From JAJFTV01 sp036825755 (GTDB taxonomy: Bacteria; Chloroflexota; Anaerolineae; Anaerolineales; Anaerolineaceae), in NCBI GenBank assembly GCA_036825755.1, contig DAISXR010000127.1, forward strand, positions 1-8,664: a DNA stretch of 8,664 nt. The letters run 5' to 3'. This document shows positions 1-6,336 of the stretch, piece by piece. Every line of letters starts with the position of its first letter. Position 1 is the first letter of the stretch. The position numbers and the translations under genes are program-made. A model generated the notes under the pieces. The model was not told the DNA's origin, ran no database searches, and saw only the letters and a program-made list of their open reading frames with translations.

Positions 1-55
1 ATAGTAAAACTGCACCCTTTCTGTTGGTGGTGTCCAACTTTTGGGGTGCAGTTCA
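1..55. mobile_element. Probable terminal end of an IS3-family insertion sequence (partial, runs off the left edge)
   Basis: Read on the minus strand, bases 55 to 1 begin TGAACTGCACCCCAAAAGTT and continue into GGACACCACC. This TG-start followed by a C-run, an A-run and GTTGGACA is the style of IS3-family terminal repeats as I remember them. Within it, AACTGCACCC (8-17) is repeated inverted as GGGTGCAGTT (44-53), so the end can also fold as a hairpin with a 26-base loop. No transposase coding sequence is visible, so the body of any element would lie left of base 1. The expected outer boundary is the CA at 54-55. It could instead be a solo remnant or an unrelated hairpin. The family assignment rests on memory of consensus ends, not on a search. 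Confidence 0.45.
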
Positions 56-81
56 CTTTCCCGTCTCTTTCTTTACCTCAG

Positions 82-116
82 AAAAGAAAAAGCCCTGGCG
101 AAAATCCGCCAGGGCT
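82..116 (-). terminator. Rho-independent terminator of the decarboxylase operon
   Basis: A perfect 10-bp GC-rich stem pairs AGCCCTGGCG (91-100) with CGCCAGGGCT (107-116) around a 6-base loop. On the minus strand the stem is followed directly by TTTTTCTTTTC, a classic U-tract. It starts 20 bases beyond the mmdB stop codon, so it should end the four-gene minus-strand transcript. Read on the plus strand the stem is followed by AAAA, so it would not terminate well in that direction. Confidence 0.9.
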
Positions 117-135
117 AAAAATCAAAATATCAGAC

Positions 136-1254
136 CTAAATGATACCGGTGACCAGCGCCAGCAGCAAACCACCCGCCACCACGCTGCCCAGTTGACCGG
201 CTGTATTGGATCCCATAGCATGCATGAGAATGAAGTTGTGCGGATCTTCCTTTTGCGCCATTTGAGCCGATAAACGCCCGGCCATGGGGAAAGCGCTGAT
301 GCCGCAGGCTCCGATCAACGGGTTGACCTTTCCGCGGGTGATAACGCACATCAGTTTGCCAAACAGCAAACCCGCCACCGTATCCAACACAAAGGCCAGC
401 AGGCCCAGAGCCAGGATGAACAGGGTCTGCAGGTTGATAAAGCTATGAGCCGTCATGGTAGTGCCAATGGCCAGACCCAGGAAGAGAGTTGACACATTGA
501 TAATCTCGTTGCTGGCTGATTTACTCAACCGATCCACCACACCGCTTTCCTTCAGCAGGTTTCCGAGCATCAGGGTAGCGATCAGGGGAGCCGCATCAGG
601 GGCGATCAGGCTCACCACAACCGTCACCGCGATGGGGAACACAATCACAGCCGTCTGCGATACCGGGCGGGCAGTGTAGTCCATGCGGATTTTTCGTTCG
701 GATTTGGTGGTCAACAGGCGCATCACCGGGGGTTGGATAATGGGCACCAGGCTCATATACGAATAAGCCGCCACCGCAATAGGTCCCAGCATTTCAGGGG
801 CCAGTTTGGATGCCACATAGATAGCCGTTGGTCCATCAATGGCGCCGATCACGCCGATGGAAGCCGCCTGCGGCAGCGGGAACTGCAGCAGCGTAGCCAG
901 GATCAGGGTTCCGTAAATACCAAATTGACCGGCGGCCCCCAGCAACACCAGATAGGGCATTGCCAGCAGGGGGCGAAAATCGATCATGGTTCCCACGCCG
1001 ATGAATACCAGCAGCGGGAAAAGTTCGGTGGCGATACCGGCGTCATAGATGACTTTAAACACGCCAGTATCCGCTGACATTCCCAGATTGGCCAGGATGG
1101 CTCCAAAGCCAATCGGGAGAAGTAAAACTGGTTCATACTCTTTAAAAATTGCCAGCGCAATGAGAATGAGCCCTACTATAATCATCACCGCGTTGCCCCA
1201 ATAAAAATTGGCAAAACCGCGGGATATTTCTCGGATGAGTTCGCTGTAATCCAT
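136..1254 (-). CDS. mmdB: Sodium-translocating decarboxylase beta subunit (OadB/MmdB/GcdB family)
   Basis: This is the integral-membrane subunit that decarboxylates carboxybiotin and couples it to Na+ export. The 372-residue product is almost entirely hydrophobic helices and is complete for the family. Signature stretches are present: GVGTMIDFRPLL (about 86-97), GAIDGPTAIYV (137-147), AAYSYMSLVPIIQPP (162-176) and NPLIGACGISAFPMAGR (311-327). These hold counterparts of the residues known as functional in Klebsiella OadB: Asp203 (here D140), Tyr229 (Y166), Asn373, Gly377, Ser382 and Arg389 (here N311, G315, S320, R327). The start ATG lies 23 bases after the biotin-carrier stop; a purine-rich GAGGAAG is upstream but rather far away, about 10-13 bases. 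It is the last gene before the terminator at 82-116. Family membership is very secure. The substrate (methylmalonyl-CoA rather than glutaconyl-CoA or oxaloacetate) is inferred from the neighbouring alpha subunit. Confidence 0.95.
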   Translation of the reverse strand: MDYSELIREISRGFANFYWGNAVMIIVGLILIALAIFKEYEPVLLLPIGFGAILANLGMSADTGVFKVIYDAGIATELFPLLVFIGVGTMIDFRPLLAMPYLVLLGAAGQFGIYGTLILATLLQFPLPQAASIGVIGAIDGPTAIYVASKLAPEMLGPIAVAAYSYMSLVPIIQPPVMRLLTTKSERKIRMDYTARPVSQTAVIVFPIAVTVVVSLIAPDAAPLIATLMLGNLLKESGVVDRLSKSASNEIINVSTLFLGLAIGTTMTAHSFINLQTLFILALGLLAFVLDTVAGLLFGKLMCVITRGKVNPLIGACGISAFPMAGRLSAQMAQKEDPHNFILMHAMGSNTAGQLGSVVAGGLLLALVTGII

Positions 1255-1277
1255 GCAGTGGCTTCTTCCTCTAGGAT

Positions 1278-1550
1278 CTAAAAGTCAACCAACGGCTGTC
1301 CGTGTTTTACTGTGTCACCATTTGAGACATATACGGCGGTGATTTTTCCGGCGCGGTCGGCGCGGATGGTATTCTTCATCTTCATGGCTTCCAGAACNNN
1401 NNNNNNNNNNNNNNNNNNNNNNNNNNNNNNNNNNNNNNNNNNNNNNNNNNNNNNNNNNNNNNNNNNNNNNNNNNNNNNNNNNNNNNNNNNNNNNNNNTCG
1501 CCCACTTCTACTTCATATGTTTCATTTTCGATTTGTACACGCAGCTTCAT
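1278..1550 (-). CDS. mmdC: Biotin carrier subunit of the decarboxylase (biotinyl/lipoyl domain), interrupted by an assembly gap
   Basis: This small protein carries the biotin that shuttles CO2 from the carboxyltransferase to the membrane subunit. Only both ends are readable: 17 residues starting MKLRVQIENETYEVEVG, and a 39-residue C-terminal part starting VLEAMKMKNTI. The EAMKM motif is the biotin attachment site; the Lys between the two Met residues is the biotinylated one. The tail (about 30 residues, with GKITAVYVSNGDTVKHGQPL) is a normal second half of a biotinyl domain. The start at 1550 has a strong GAGGAG seven bases upstream; an in-frame TTG at 1565 is less likely. One hundred N (1398-1497) hide the middle. 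With 100 bases the two parts are in frame, giving 90 residues. That leaves room for the first half-domain only and none for the Pro/Ala-rich linker usual in these carriers, so the true gene is probably longer. It sits 18 bases after mmdD and 23 before mmdB. Confidence 0.9.
   Translation of the reverse strand: MKLRVQIENETYEVEVGXXXXXXXXXXXXXXXXXXXXXXXXXXXXXXXXXXVLEAMKMKNTIRADRAGKITAVYVSNGDTVKHGQPLVDF
1398..1497. other. Assembly gap of 100 N inside the biotin carrier gene
   Basis: A run of exactly 100 unknown bases, the usual placeholder length for a scaffold join. It falls between codon 18 of the biotin carrier and its EAMKM region. In related proteins this stretch holds a Pro/Ala-rich low-complexity linker and the first half of the biotinyl domain. 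Such a linker could explain why the assembly broke here. The true distance should not be taken from the N count. Confidence 0.98.
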
Positions 1551-1568
1551 CTTGTTTCTCCTCAAAAG

Positions 1569-1979
1569 TTACCGTACATTCCTGGGTGTACGGGTAAAAA
1601 ATTTCGTTTGGTTCTGGCGCTGTACAGCGCGCATGACAGCCTGCCAGTTTGATACCTGGCCGGCTTCAGCAGGGTTCAGCATGGGTTGGTTCGCAGAGGA
1701 CAGAGCCAGCCGAACAGCTTCTACCGCGGCCTGCCGGCGGCGGATCTGCAGCGCGGCGGCCACTGCCACGGCAGCAGCTTTTTGCCGGTGGGTAGCGGCT
1801 GCCTGTGGCTCAGGTTCAACCGGTTCTGCTTCAACCAGTGAAGGAGCAGATTCTGTCTCCTCTTTCTCCGGTTTGTCTGCCAGCAAGCGCACCAGCAGCT
1901 CCATCATGCCCCACAGCAGGATGATGACAACAAAAACCAGACCCATCCCGATTGCGGTGATCAAAAGTACATTTGTCAT
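1569..1979 (-). CDS. mmdD: Small membrane-anchor subunit of the decarboxylase (OadG/MmdD family)
   Basis: The 136-residue product begins with a single strong membrane helix (about 4-31). A charged acidic Glu/Pro/Ala linker follows (about 36-60), then an Ala-rich segment AAAVAVAAALQIRRR (about 68-82), and a basic C-terminus containing SNWQAVMRAV. This single-helix plus linker plus conserved Trp-containing tail is the layout of OadG/MmdD subunits. Those subunits bind the carboxyltransferase by the C-terminal tail and help assemble it on the membrane beta subunit. The start has AAGGA a few bases upstream, within a purine-rich leader with seven consecutive A. The gene lies between the carboxyltransferase and the biotin carrier, matching the A-D-C-B order of the Propionigenium modestum methylmalonyl-CoA decarboxylase genes. 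The family is poorly conserved in sequence, so the call rests on architecture and position. Confidence 0.88.
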   Translation of the reverse strand: MTNVLLITAIGMGLVFVVIILLWGMMELLVRLLADKPEKEETESAPSLVEAEPVEPEPQAAATHRQKAAAVAVAAALQIRRRQAAVEAVRLALSSANQPMLNPAEAGQVSNWQAVMRAVQRQNQTKFFTRTPRNVR

Positions 1980-2008
1980 GGTGTCCTTTTTTTCCTGTTT
2001 ACAATCAT

Positions 2009-2044
2009 CGGTCCTGCCGGACGAATCACTTCGCGGCAGGACCG
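2009..2044 (-). other. Intercistronic hairpin between mmdA and mmdD
   Basis: CGGTCCTGCCG (2009-2019) pairs perfectly with CGGCAGGACCG (2034-2044). Inside the loop, CGAA (2022-2025) can pair with TTCG (2030-2033), extending the structure past a small bulge. On the minus strand the stem is followed by ATGATTGTAAACAGG, without a U-tract, so it is not a standard terminator. It fills nearly half of the 77-base spacer between the mmdA stop and the mmdD start. A role in protecting the 3' end of mmdA mRNA, or in setting subunit ratios, is an inference. Confidence 0.75.
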
Positions 2045-2056
2045 GGATTATTTACC

Positions 2057-3610
2057 TTACAACGGGATGTTCCCGTGCTTCTTCAAGGGTGTTTGGACAT
2101 TTTTGTCACGCAGGGCGTGCAAAGCGGCAATCACACGTGAGCGGGTTTCAGCAGGTTCGATCACCTCATCAATGTAGCCGGCTTCTGCTGCCGCATACGG
2201 GTTGAGGAACTGTTCTTTGTACTGCTGGGTAACTTTTTTACGCTCTTCCGCCGGATCAGCCGCTGCATCAAGCTGCTTGCGGTACAGAATGTTCACGGCG
2301 CCATCGCCGCCCATCACCGCGATTTCAGCGCTTGGCCAGGCATAGGTCACATCGGTGCCCATGTACTTGCTGCTCATCACCACGTACGCGCCGCCGTACG
2401 CCTTGCGGGTGACAATGCTCACCTTGGGGACGGTCGATTCAGCGTACGCATACAATACTTTGGCTCCGTGCCGAATCACGCCGCGATGTTCCTGATCCAC
2501 ACCCGGCAGGAAACCCGGAGAATCAATGATGGTGAGGATCGGGATATTGAAGGCGTCACAGGTACGTACAAAACGGGCAATTTTATCGGCCGAATCGATA
2601 TCGAGCACACCGGCCATCACATACGGTTCCTGAGAAACGATCCCTACGCTCATACCGTCCATACGGGCAAAACCGGTCAGGGCGTTGCGGGCAAATTCAT
2701 CCTGGAAGGGAATGAAGGTACCCTGATCCACAATCATTTCGATGGCGTCGCGCATGCTGTATGGCTCGGAGGGATCCAGCGGAACCAGGCTGTTCAGCGC
2801 CGGATCCATGCGGTTGGGATCGTCACCCTGCGGGATGACAGGGGCATTATCCACGTTGTTGGATGGGAAGTAGCCCAGCAGCCTGCGGGTCAACGCGATG
2901 GCATCCTGTTCATTGGGGGTGGTCAGATGCGCGGTGCCGCTGATGCCCAGGTGAACCTTTGCGCCGCCCAGACCCTCGGAATCAATCACCTCACCGGTGA
3001 CCGATTTGATGACATTAGGGCCCGTCAGGAACATATAGGATTGTTTCTCGACCATGATGACCACATCGGTGACTGCCGGTGAATAAGCCGCTCCACCGGC
3101 GCAGGGGCCGAGGATCAGGCTGATTTGCGGGATGACACCGGAATACTGCGCATTGCGTTTGAAGACCTCGGCATAACCGCCCAGGCCACGTACACCTTCT
3201 TGAATACGAGCGCCGCCGGAATCGATCATCCCGATGATGGGGGCACCGGACGCGGCTGCCATATCCATCACCTGGCAGATTTTGCGGCCGTGCATCTCAC
3301 CCAACGCGCCGCCCATGACCGTAAAATCCTGAGCGTAGGCATACACAGTGCGGCCGTCGATCTTGCCGAAGCCGATCACCACGCCGTCGCCGGGCAGGCG
3401 TTCATCTGAAAGACCCAATTCATCACGCTGGGCCAGAACAAAAGGATCCAGTTCCACGAAGGTACCGGGATCCAGTAACAGGTTTAATCTTTCGCGAGCG
3501 GTTAATTTCCCTTTGGCATGTTGTTTGGCGATACGATCTTCACCCCCGCCCAAGGCCGCTTTTTCTCTTCGCTTGCGTAATTCGATAATCCTGGGGTCTA
3601 ATTCAGCCAT
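2057..3610 (-). CDS. mmdA: Methylmalonyl-CoA decarboxylase alpha subunit (acyl-CoA carboxyltransferase)
   Basis: This enzyme transfers the carboxyl group from methylmalonyl-CoA to biotin on the carrier subunit. With the start at 3610 the product has 517 residues, the usual size. It carries both crotonase-like halves of the PccB/MmdA carboxyltransferase family. The N-terminal half has DSGGARIQEG (about 130-139), GPCAGGAAYSPA (168-179) and FLTGPNVIKSVTGE (194-207). The C-terminal half has DSPGFLPG (363-370), GGAYVVMSSKYMG (406-418) and AEIAVMGGDGAVNI (428-441). It ends in KKHGNIPL, a familiar MmdA ending. Two ATG codons are adjacent (3613, 3610); the GAGG upstream is 5 bases from the second and only 2 from the first, so 3610 is chosen. 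An upstream in-frame start at 3667 has no family-like sequence. The order A-D-C-B and the lack of a biotin carboxylase gene here favour a decarboxylase over a propionyl-CoA carboxylase. It is not the larger glutaconyl-CoA type nor the aldolase-like oxaloacetate type. Confidence 0.93.
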   Translation of the reverse strand: MAELDPRIIELRKRREKAALGGGEDRIAKQHAKGKLTARERLNLLLDPGTFVELDPFVLAQRDELGLSDERLPGDGVVIGFGKIDGRTVYAYAQDFTVMGGALGEMHGRKICQVMDMAAASGAPIIGMIDSGGARIQEGVRGLGGYAEVFKRNAQYSGVIPQISLILGPCAGGAAYSPAVTDVVIMVEKQSYMFLTGPNVIKSVTGEVIDSEGLGGAKVHLGISGTAHLTTPNEQDAIALTRRLLGYFPSNNVDNAPVIPQGDDPNRMDPALNSLVPLDPSEPYSMRDAIEMIVDQGTFIPFQDEFARNALTGFARMDGMSVGIVSQEPYVMAGVLDIDSADKIARFVRTCDAFNIPILTIIDSPGFLPGVDQEHRGVIRHGAKVLYAYAESTVPKVSIVTRKAYGGAYVVMSSKYMGTDVTYAWPSAEIAVMGGDGAVNILYRKQLDAAADPAEERKKVTQQYKEQFLNPYAAAEAGYIDEVIEPAETRSRVIAALHALRDKNVQTPLKKHGNIPL

Positions 3611-3744
3611 CATTCCCTCTGTAAATTGAGTATATTTCCGCTTATACCGGGGCAATTGTAACCTCAATCACCCCATCGACTTTACATTTTAATCACAAAA
3701 AAGGTTTACTTTCATCCTGATTCAAAACACGTGATCGAATTGGT
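3611..3744 (-). promoter_or_regulatory. Leader and likely promoter region of the mmd operon
   Basis: This 134-base AT-rich spacer separates the Vps62-like gene from mmdA on the same strand. It contains two minus-strand -10-like hexamers, TATACT (3634-3629) and TATAAG (3646-3641). Neither has a convincing -35 at 16-18 bases; TTGAGG (3667-3662) lies 15 bases before the second. The mmdA ribosome site, GAGG in AGAGGGA, is at its left end. No intrinsic terminator for the upstream gene is visible, so read-through into mmdA cannot be excluded. Confidence 0.35.
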
Positions 3745-5580
3745 TCAGCTCCACATCTCCCTTATGTTCTGCCATAAAATATAGATGCTGGCAATGACCA
3801 CCACCGTCAGGAGCATGATCCAGAAATATTCATATAACAGGATCAGCATGCAGATCACCGCCAGCAGAATGGCCAGGGTGTTGATCAGGTTGGAAAGTTT
3901 CCGCCTGAACCCGGCCTCCAGAAAAACGATCGAAACCATTATGGACAATAATCCAAAGTACAGGTACTCGCGCGCAAACAATGCCAGCGCAACCGACGCG
4001 ATCAGCATCAATCCGATACTGAGAGCAGACCAGATCTCAGCCAGCCAGCCTAACCGCAAAGCGGATTCGGGTTCAGGGATCAACGGCCGATTAAGATGCG
4101 CCCTGGGCGATTCTTTCAAGCCCATCTTCAGACGATCTTCATATTCGGTCAACGTCCCGATCATAGTTTCATTCCAGGTCATTTTCTTGCAGAGATTTTG
4201 TACCTCCTCGGAAAGAGCGGTCATTTGAGCCTGGTGCTGGTTGTAGGTGGAGATCAGATACGGCAGACCGCGGATCGCGTTGGTTTCGATATCGAGGATC
4301 GATAACTGGTTTTGTTTTTCAGTCATCTGCAGCCTGAGGGCCTGATTCTCCGTATCCAGATCCAGCTTTCGTCGGGTGATCATGGGCAGTTGCTGATTGG
4401 GGGGCGGCACCTTGTGAAGGCCGGCCCAACCCAGCGGATCATACCAGGCGCGCCGCACTTCACCGTTGCGGTTGTATTTCATGCCGGAGGGCGCATTTTC
4501 ACCGGCAAACGGGTCATGCGCATAAAAACCCCACAAACCACGGTAATTTGTTACCCAATCGGGTACCGGGTTCAGAACCACCGGGTCATCCCAGGCTACC
4601 TGGCTGTCTTCGCCAATCGATAGCCCGTCCCCGCGCGCATAATCTACAAATGGAACTGTAAAAACGCTCACCGATGATGATGATTCTCCGCCGACCTCCT
4701 CACCGATGGTTCTGCGCAAAAATCGGCGCCAGAGTTTAGACGTCCGTTTGAAGAAACGGCCGATAGATGCCAAAAATGGGATTTCAATTTCAGTCAGGTA
4801 ATCACCCTGTGAAAAATAGCTGGCGTGTGAACCGATGCCCACGTACACCACCGGGTGATCACCCACCTTTTGCAGTTCAGGGTCGTCCCAACGCCGGCGG
4901 AAATCATCCCCCGCGAATTCATGGCTGGCATAAGCGGCCCACTCCGGATGAACTTCGCCGTCGGTATCTTCATACAGATACACGTTGATCATTTCCCAAT
5001 CCGCTTCGTGATCGTTTGCACCGTAATAGCCCGAACGCCAGTTGTTATACACATAAAAGAACCAGTATTGCAGCACGATCCAGCCGGATTGGCGGAGGAC
5101 CCTGCCGTAATACCGGTGGCCAGGCGATGATTCGCACATCCGCTGGTAGGTGATCCAGGCCGCCAGGGCGCGGTCACCGGGCAGCCGCCCGCGTGCCAGC
5201 AAAGAAATCGAAAACAGGCTGTCCAGGATGCGGGAACTGTAACCCACCCGTGAAAGACGCCCGCGCCCGCTGCGAAATACATCCTGCGGGTTCTTTTTCT
5301 TCAGCGTGTTCTTCACCAGATACGATGCCAGCGCAGAGATATCCAGCGGTTCGATAAACTGCAAAAAGTAAATCCCGTCATGCCCGTTGAGGGATAACTC
5401 GCCCAGATTTTCAAGCGTCAGGTCCTGCTCGGAAATCAGACAGCGCGCCGGCCGGTCAGGTTCCTGTACCCATAAACTGCTTTCCTGCAGATAGGCTTTC
5501 GTATCGATGGGATAGAATTTTTCACCACGTGTGAAGCGCAATACCGGTTCAAAACGTCGCAGCAGTTCAAGCTCATTCAT
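3745..5580 (-). CDS. Vps62-like domain protein with coiled coil and four C-terminal membrane helices, function unknown
   Basis: The 611-residue product starts MNELELLRRFEPVLRF; there is no signal peptide. Residues about 8-370 look like the Vps62/DUF946 family. The opening FEPVLRFTRGEKFYPID (10-26) matches its style, as do NDHEADWE (189-196), an ASHEFAG segment (218-224) and HPVVYVGIGSHASYF (242-256). A further block is GLWGFYAHDPFAGENAPSG (348-366), leading into WYDPLGWAG. Residues about 403-487 are polar and heptad-like, probably coiled coil. Four hydrophobic helices follow (about 518-536, 540-556, 563-582, 585-604). The N-terminal domain therefore probably lies in the cytoplasm, tethered to the membrane, though topology is inferred. 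The start codon overlaps the upstream gene's stop (ATGAATGA), and GGAGGAG lies 13 bases upstream, so translation is probably coupled. The longer in-frame start at 5658 lies inside the upstream gene and is disfavoured. The biochemical role of Vps62-like domains in bacteria is not established. Confidence 0.72.
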   Translation of the reverse strand: MNELELLRRFEPVLRFTRGEKFYPIDTKAYLQESSLWVQEPDRPARCLISEQDLTLENLGELSLNGHDGIYFLQFIEPLDISALASYLVKNTLKKKNPQDVFRSGRGRLSRVGYSSRILDSLFSISLLARGRLPGDRALAAWITYQRMCESSPGHRYYGRVLRQSGWIVLQYWFFYVYNNWRSGYYGANDHEADWEMINVYLYEDTDGEVHPEWAAYASHEFAGDDFRRRWDDPELQKVGDHPVVYVGIGSHASYFSQGDYLTEIEIPFLASIGRFFKRTSKLWRRFLRRTIGEEVGGESSSSVSVFTVPFVDYARGDGLSIGEDSQVAWDDPVVLNPVPDWVTNYRGLWGFYAHDPFAGENAPSGMKYNRNGEVRRAWYDPLGWAGLHKVPPPNQQLPMITRRKLDLDTENQALRLQMTEKQNQLSILDIETNAIRGLPYLISTYNQHQAQMTALSEEVQNLCKKMTWNETMIGTLTEYEDRLKMGLKESPRAHLNRPLIPEPESALRLGWLAEIWSALSIGLMLIASVALALFAREYLYFGLLSIMVSIVFLEAGFRRKLSNLINTLAILLAVICMLILLYEYFWIMLLTVVVIASIYILWQNIREMWS

Positions 5581-6142
5581 GATCGTCTGGCAACTCCTCC
5601 GTGACGGTGGGTTTGCGCCGGGAACGGGTGACATTGAAGAACGAGTGAACATCTGCATAGTTGAGATACAGCACCATGAAAATACCGGTTACCATCATGA
5701 TCACAATGTGCGACGGGCGATTAACAAAATACAACACCAGCGCGGTCAGTAAAGATCCGGCCTGAACCAGCAGTCCAACCGGCCAGGCGATGATCCAACG
5801 GCGGAAGAACCCAATCGCCGCCCACAGGGCTAAAATGGTCAACACGAACAGAACGGCGCTTTCAATTAATGCGGTGAGCAACTGGGCACTGGCAGCCGAA
5901 TTGATCAGATCCACCGAAAAACGATAAATCTCATCATATGAAAATGGTGTATCGCCGCGGATCCAGCGCGCAAAAAGACGTGAAAACAGGGTGGGACCGT
6001 TGTTAAGCTGATAGTGGTACACCCCCAGCAGAAAGAACATGATCGATTCAAGGGTGAGCAGCCACCCGCAGATGCGAACCATTCCGGGCACTTTTGTGCC
6101 CTGCCGCTCGGACCCCGGTAGTTGATTGATCATTTCACCCAT
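5573..6142 (-). CDS. Small four-helix integral membrane protein, unknown function
   Basis: The product is 189 residues if started at ATG 6142. A GTG at 6157 would add five residues but has no spaced ribosome site, whereas GGATAAG precedes 6142. I do not recognise the family. Hydrophobic segments lie at about residues 22-43, 84-109, 112-135 and 143-165. A polar stretch of about 40 residues between the first and second helices (SRLFARWIRGDTPFSYDE) is probably outside the membrane, and the tail is charged (RSRRKPTVTEELPDDHE). The segment LYLNYADVHSFF after the last helix resembles a recurring feature of small membrane proteins I associate with Chloroflexota, but that is only an impression. It is the first gene of a two-gene unit with the Vps62-like membrane protein, overlapping it by 8 bases, so the two products may act together. 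It is divergent from the NfeD-family gene. Confidence 0.7.
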   Translation of the reverse strand: MGEMINQLPGSERQGTKVPGMVRICGWLLTLESIMFFLLGVYHYQLNNGPTLFSRLFARWIRGDTPFSYDEIYRFSVDLINSAASAQLLTALIESAVLFVLTILALWAAIGFFRRWIIAWPVGLLVQAGSLLTALVLYFVNRPSHIVIMMVTGIFMVLYLNYADVHSFFNVTRSRRKPTVTEELPDDHE

Positions 6143-6336
6143 GGTACTTATCCGCACACCCCATTTATTGTATACTGATTACAAACATGACCATGCAAGC
6201 GACTTTCCGTTATGATTATACGCAAATTACGCAAGAGGCGTACCGCCTTATCGCAATTCAGGAAATACCCGGCAAAATCTGAAACACACCAAAACTCCAT
6301 ATTGCCGGGCATACTTCCGGACAACCAGGATGATCG
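6143..6336. promoter_or_regulatory. Divergent intergenic region with promoter-like elements on both strands
   Basis: This 194-base AT-rich spacer separates the minus-strand membrane-protein pair from the plus-strand nfeD gene. On the plus strand ATGACC (6187-6192) and TATGAT (6211-6216), 18 bases apart, resemble a sigma-70-type promoter. On the minus strand there is a perfect TATAAT (6220-6215) and a TATACAAT (6174-6167); the latter is preceded by TTGCAT 18 bases before its TATACA. The minus and plus -10 elements overlap at 6211-6220, so the two directions might compete. The nfeD ribosome site AGGA (6327-6330) ends six bases before its ATG. These are consensus matches by eye only. Confidence 0.45.

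Noticed and set aside
2009..2044. Terminator after mmdA
   Set aside because: The stem is strong, but no T-tract follows on the minus strand, and the downstream genes are clearly part of the same enzyme complex.
1312..2205. A 297-codon plus-strand open frame across the N gap
   Set aside because: It runs through unknown bases and is antisense to three well supported subunit genes; its translation is low-complexity Ser/Arg/Thr.
2057..3667. Longer N-terminus for the carboxyltransferase, or identity as glutaconyl-CoA or oxaloacetate decarboxylase alpha subunit
   Set aside because: The 19 extra residues lack family similarity, and the ATG at 3610 has a well-spaced ribosome site. The protein has PccB/MmdA motifs and a KKHGNIPL end, and no aldolase-type fold as in OadA.
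3728..3733. CACGTG palindrome upstream of mmdA as an operator
   Set aside because: A single 6-base palindrome is expected by chance and has no extended symmetry around it.
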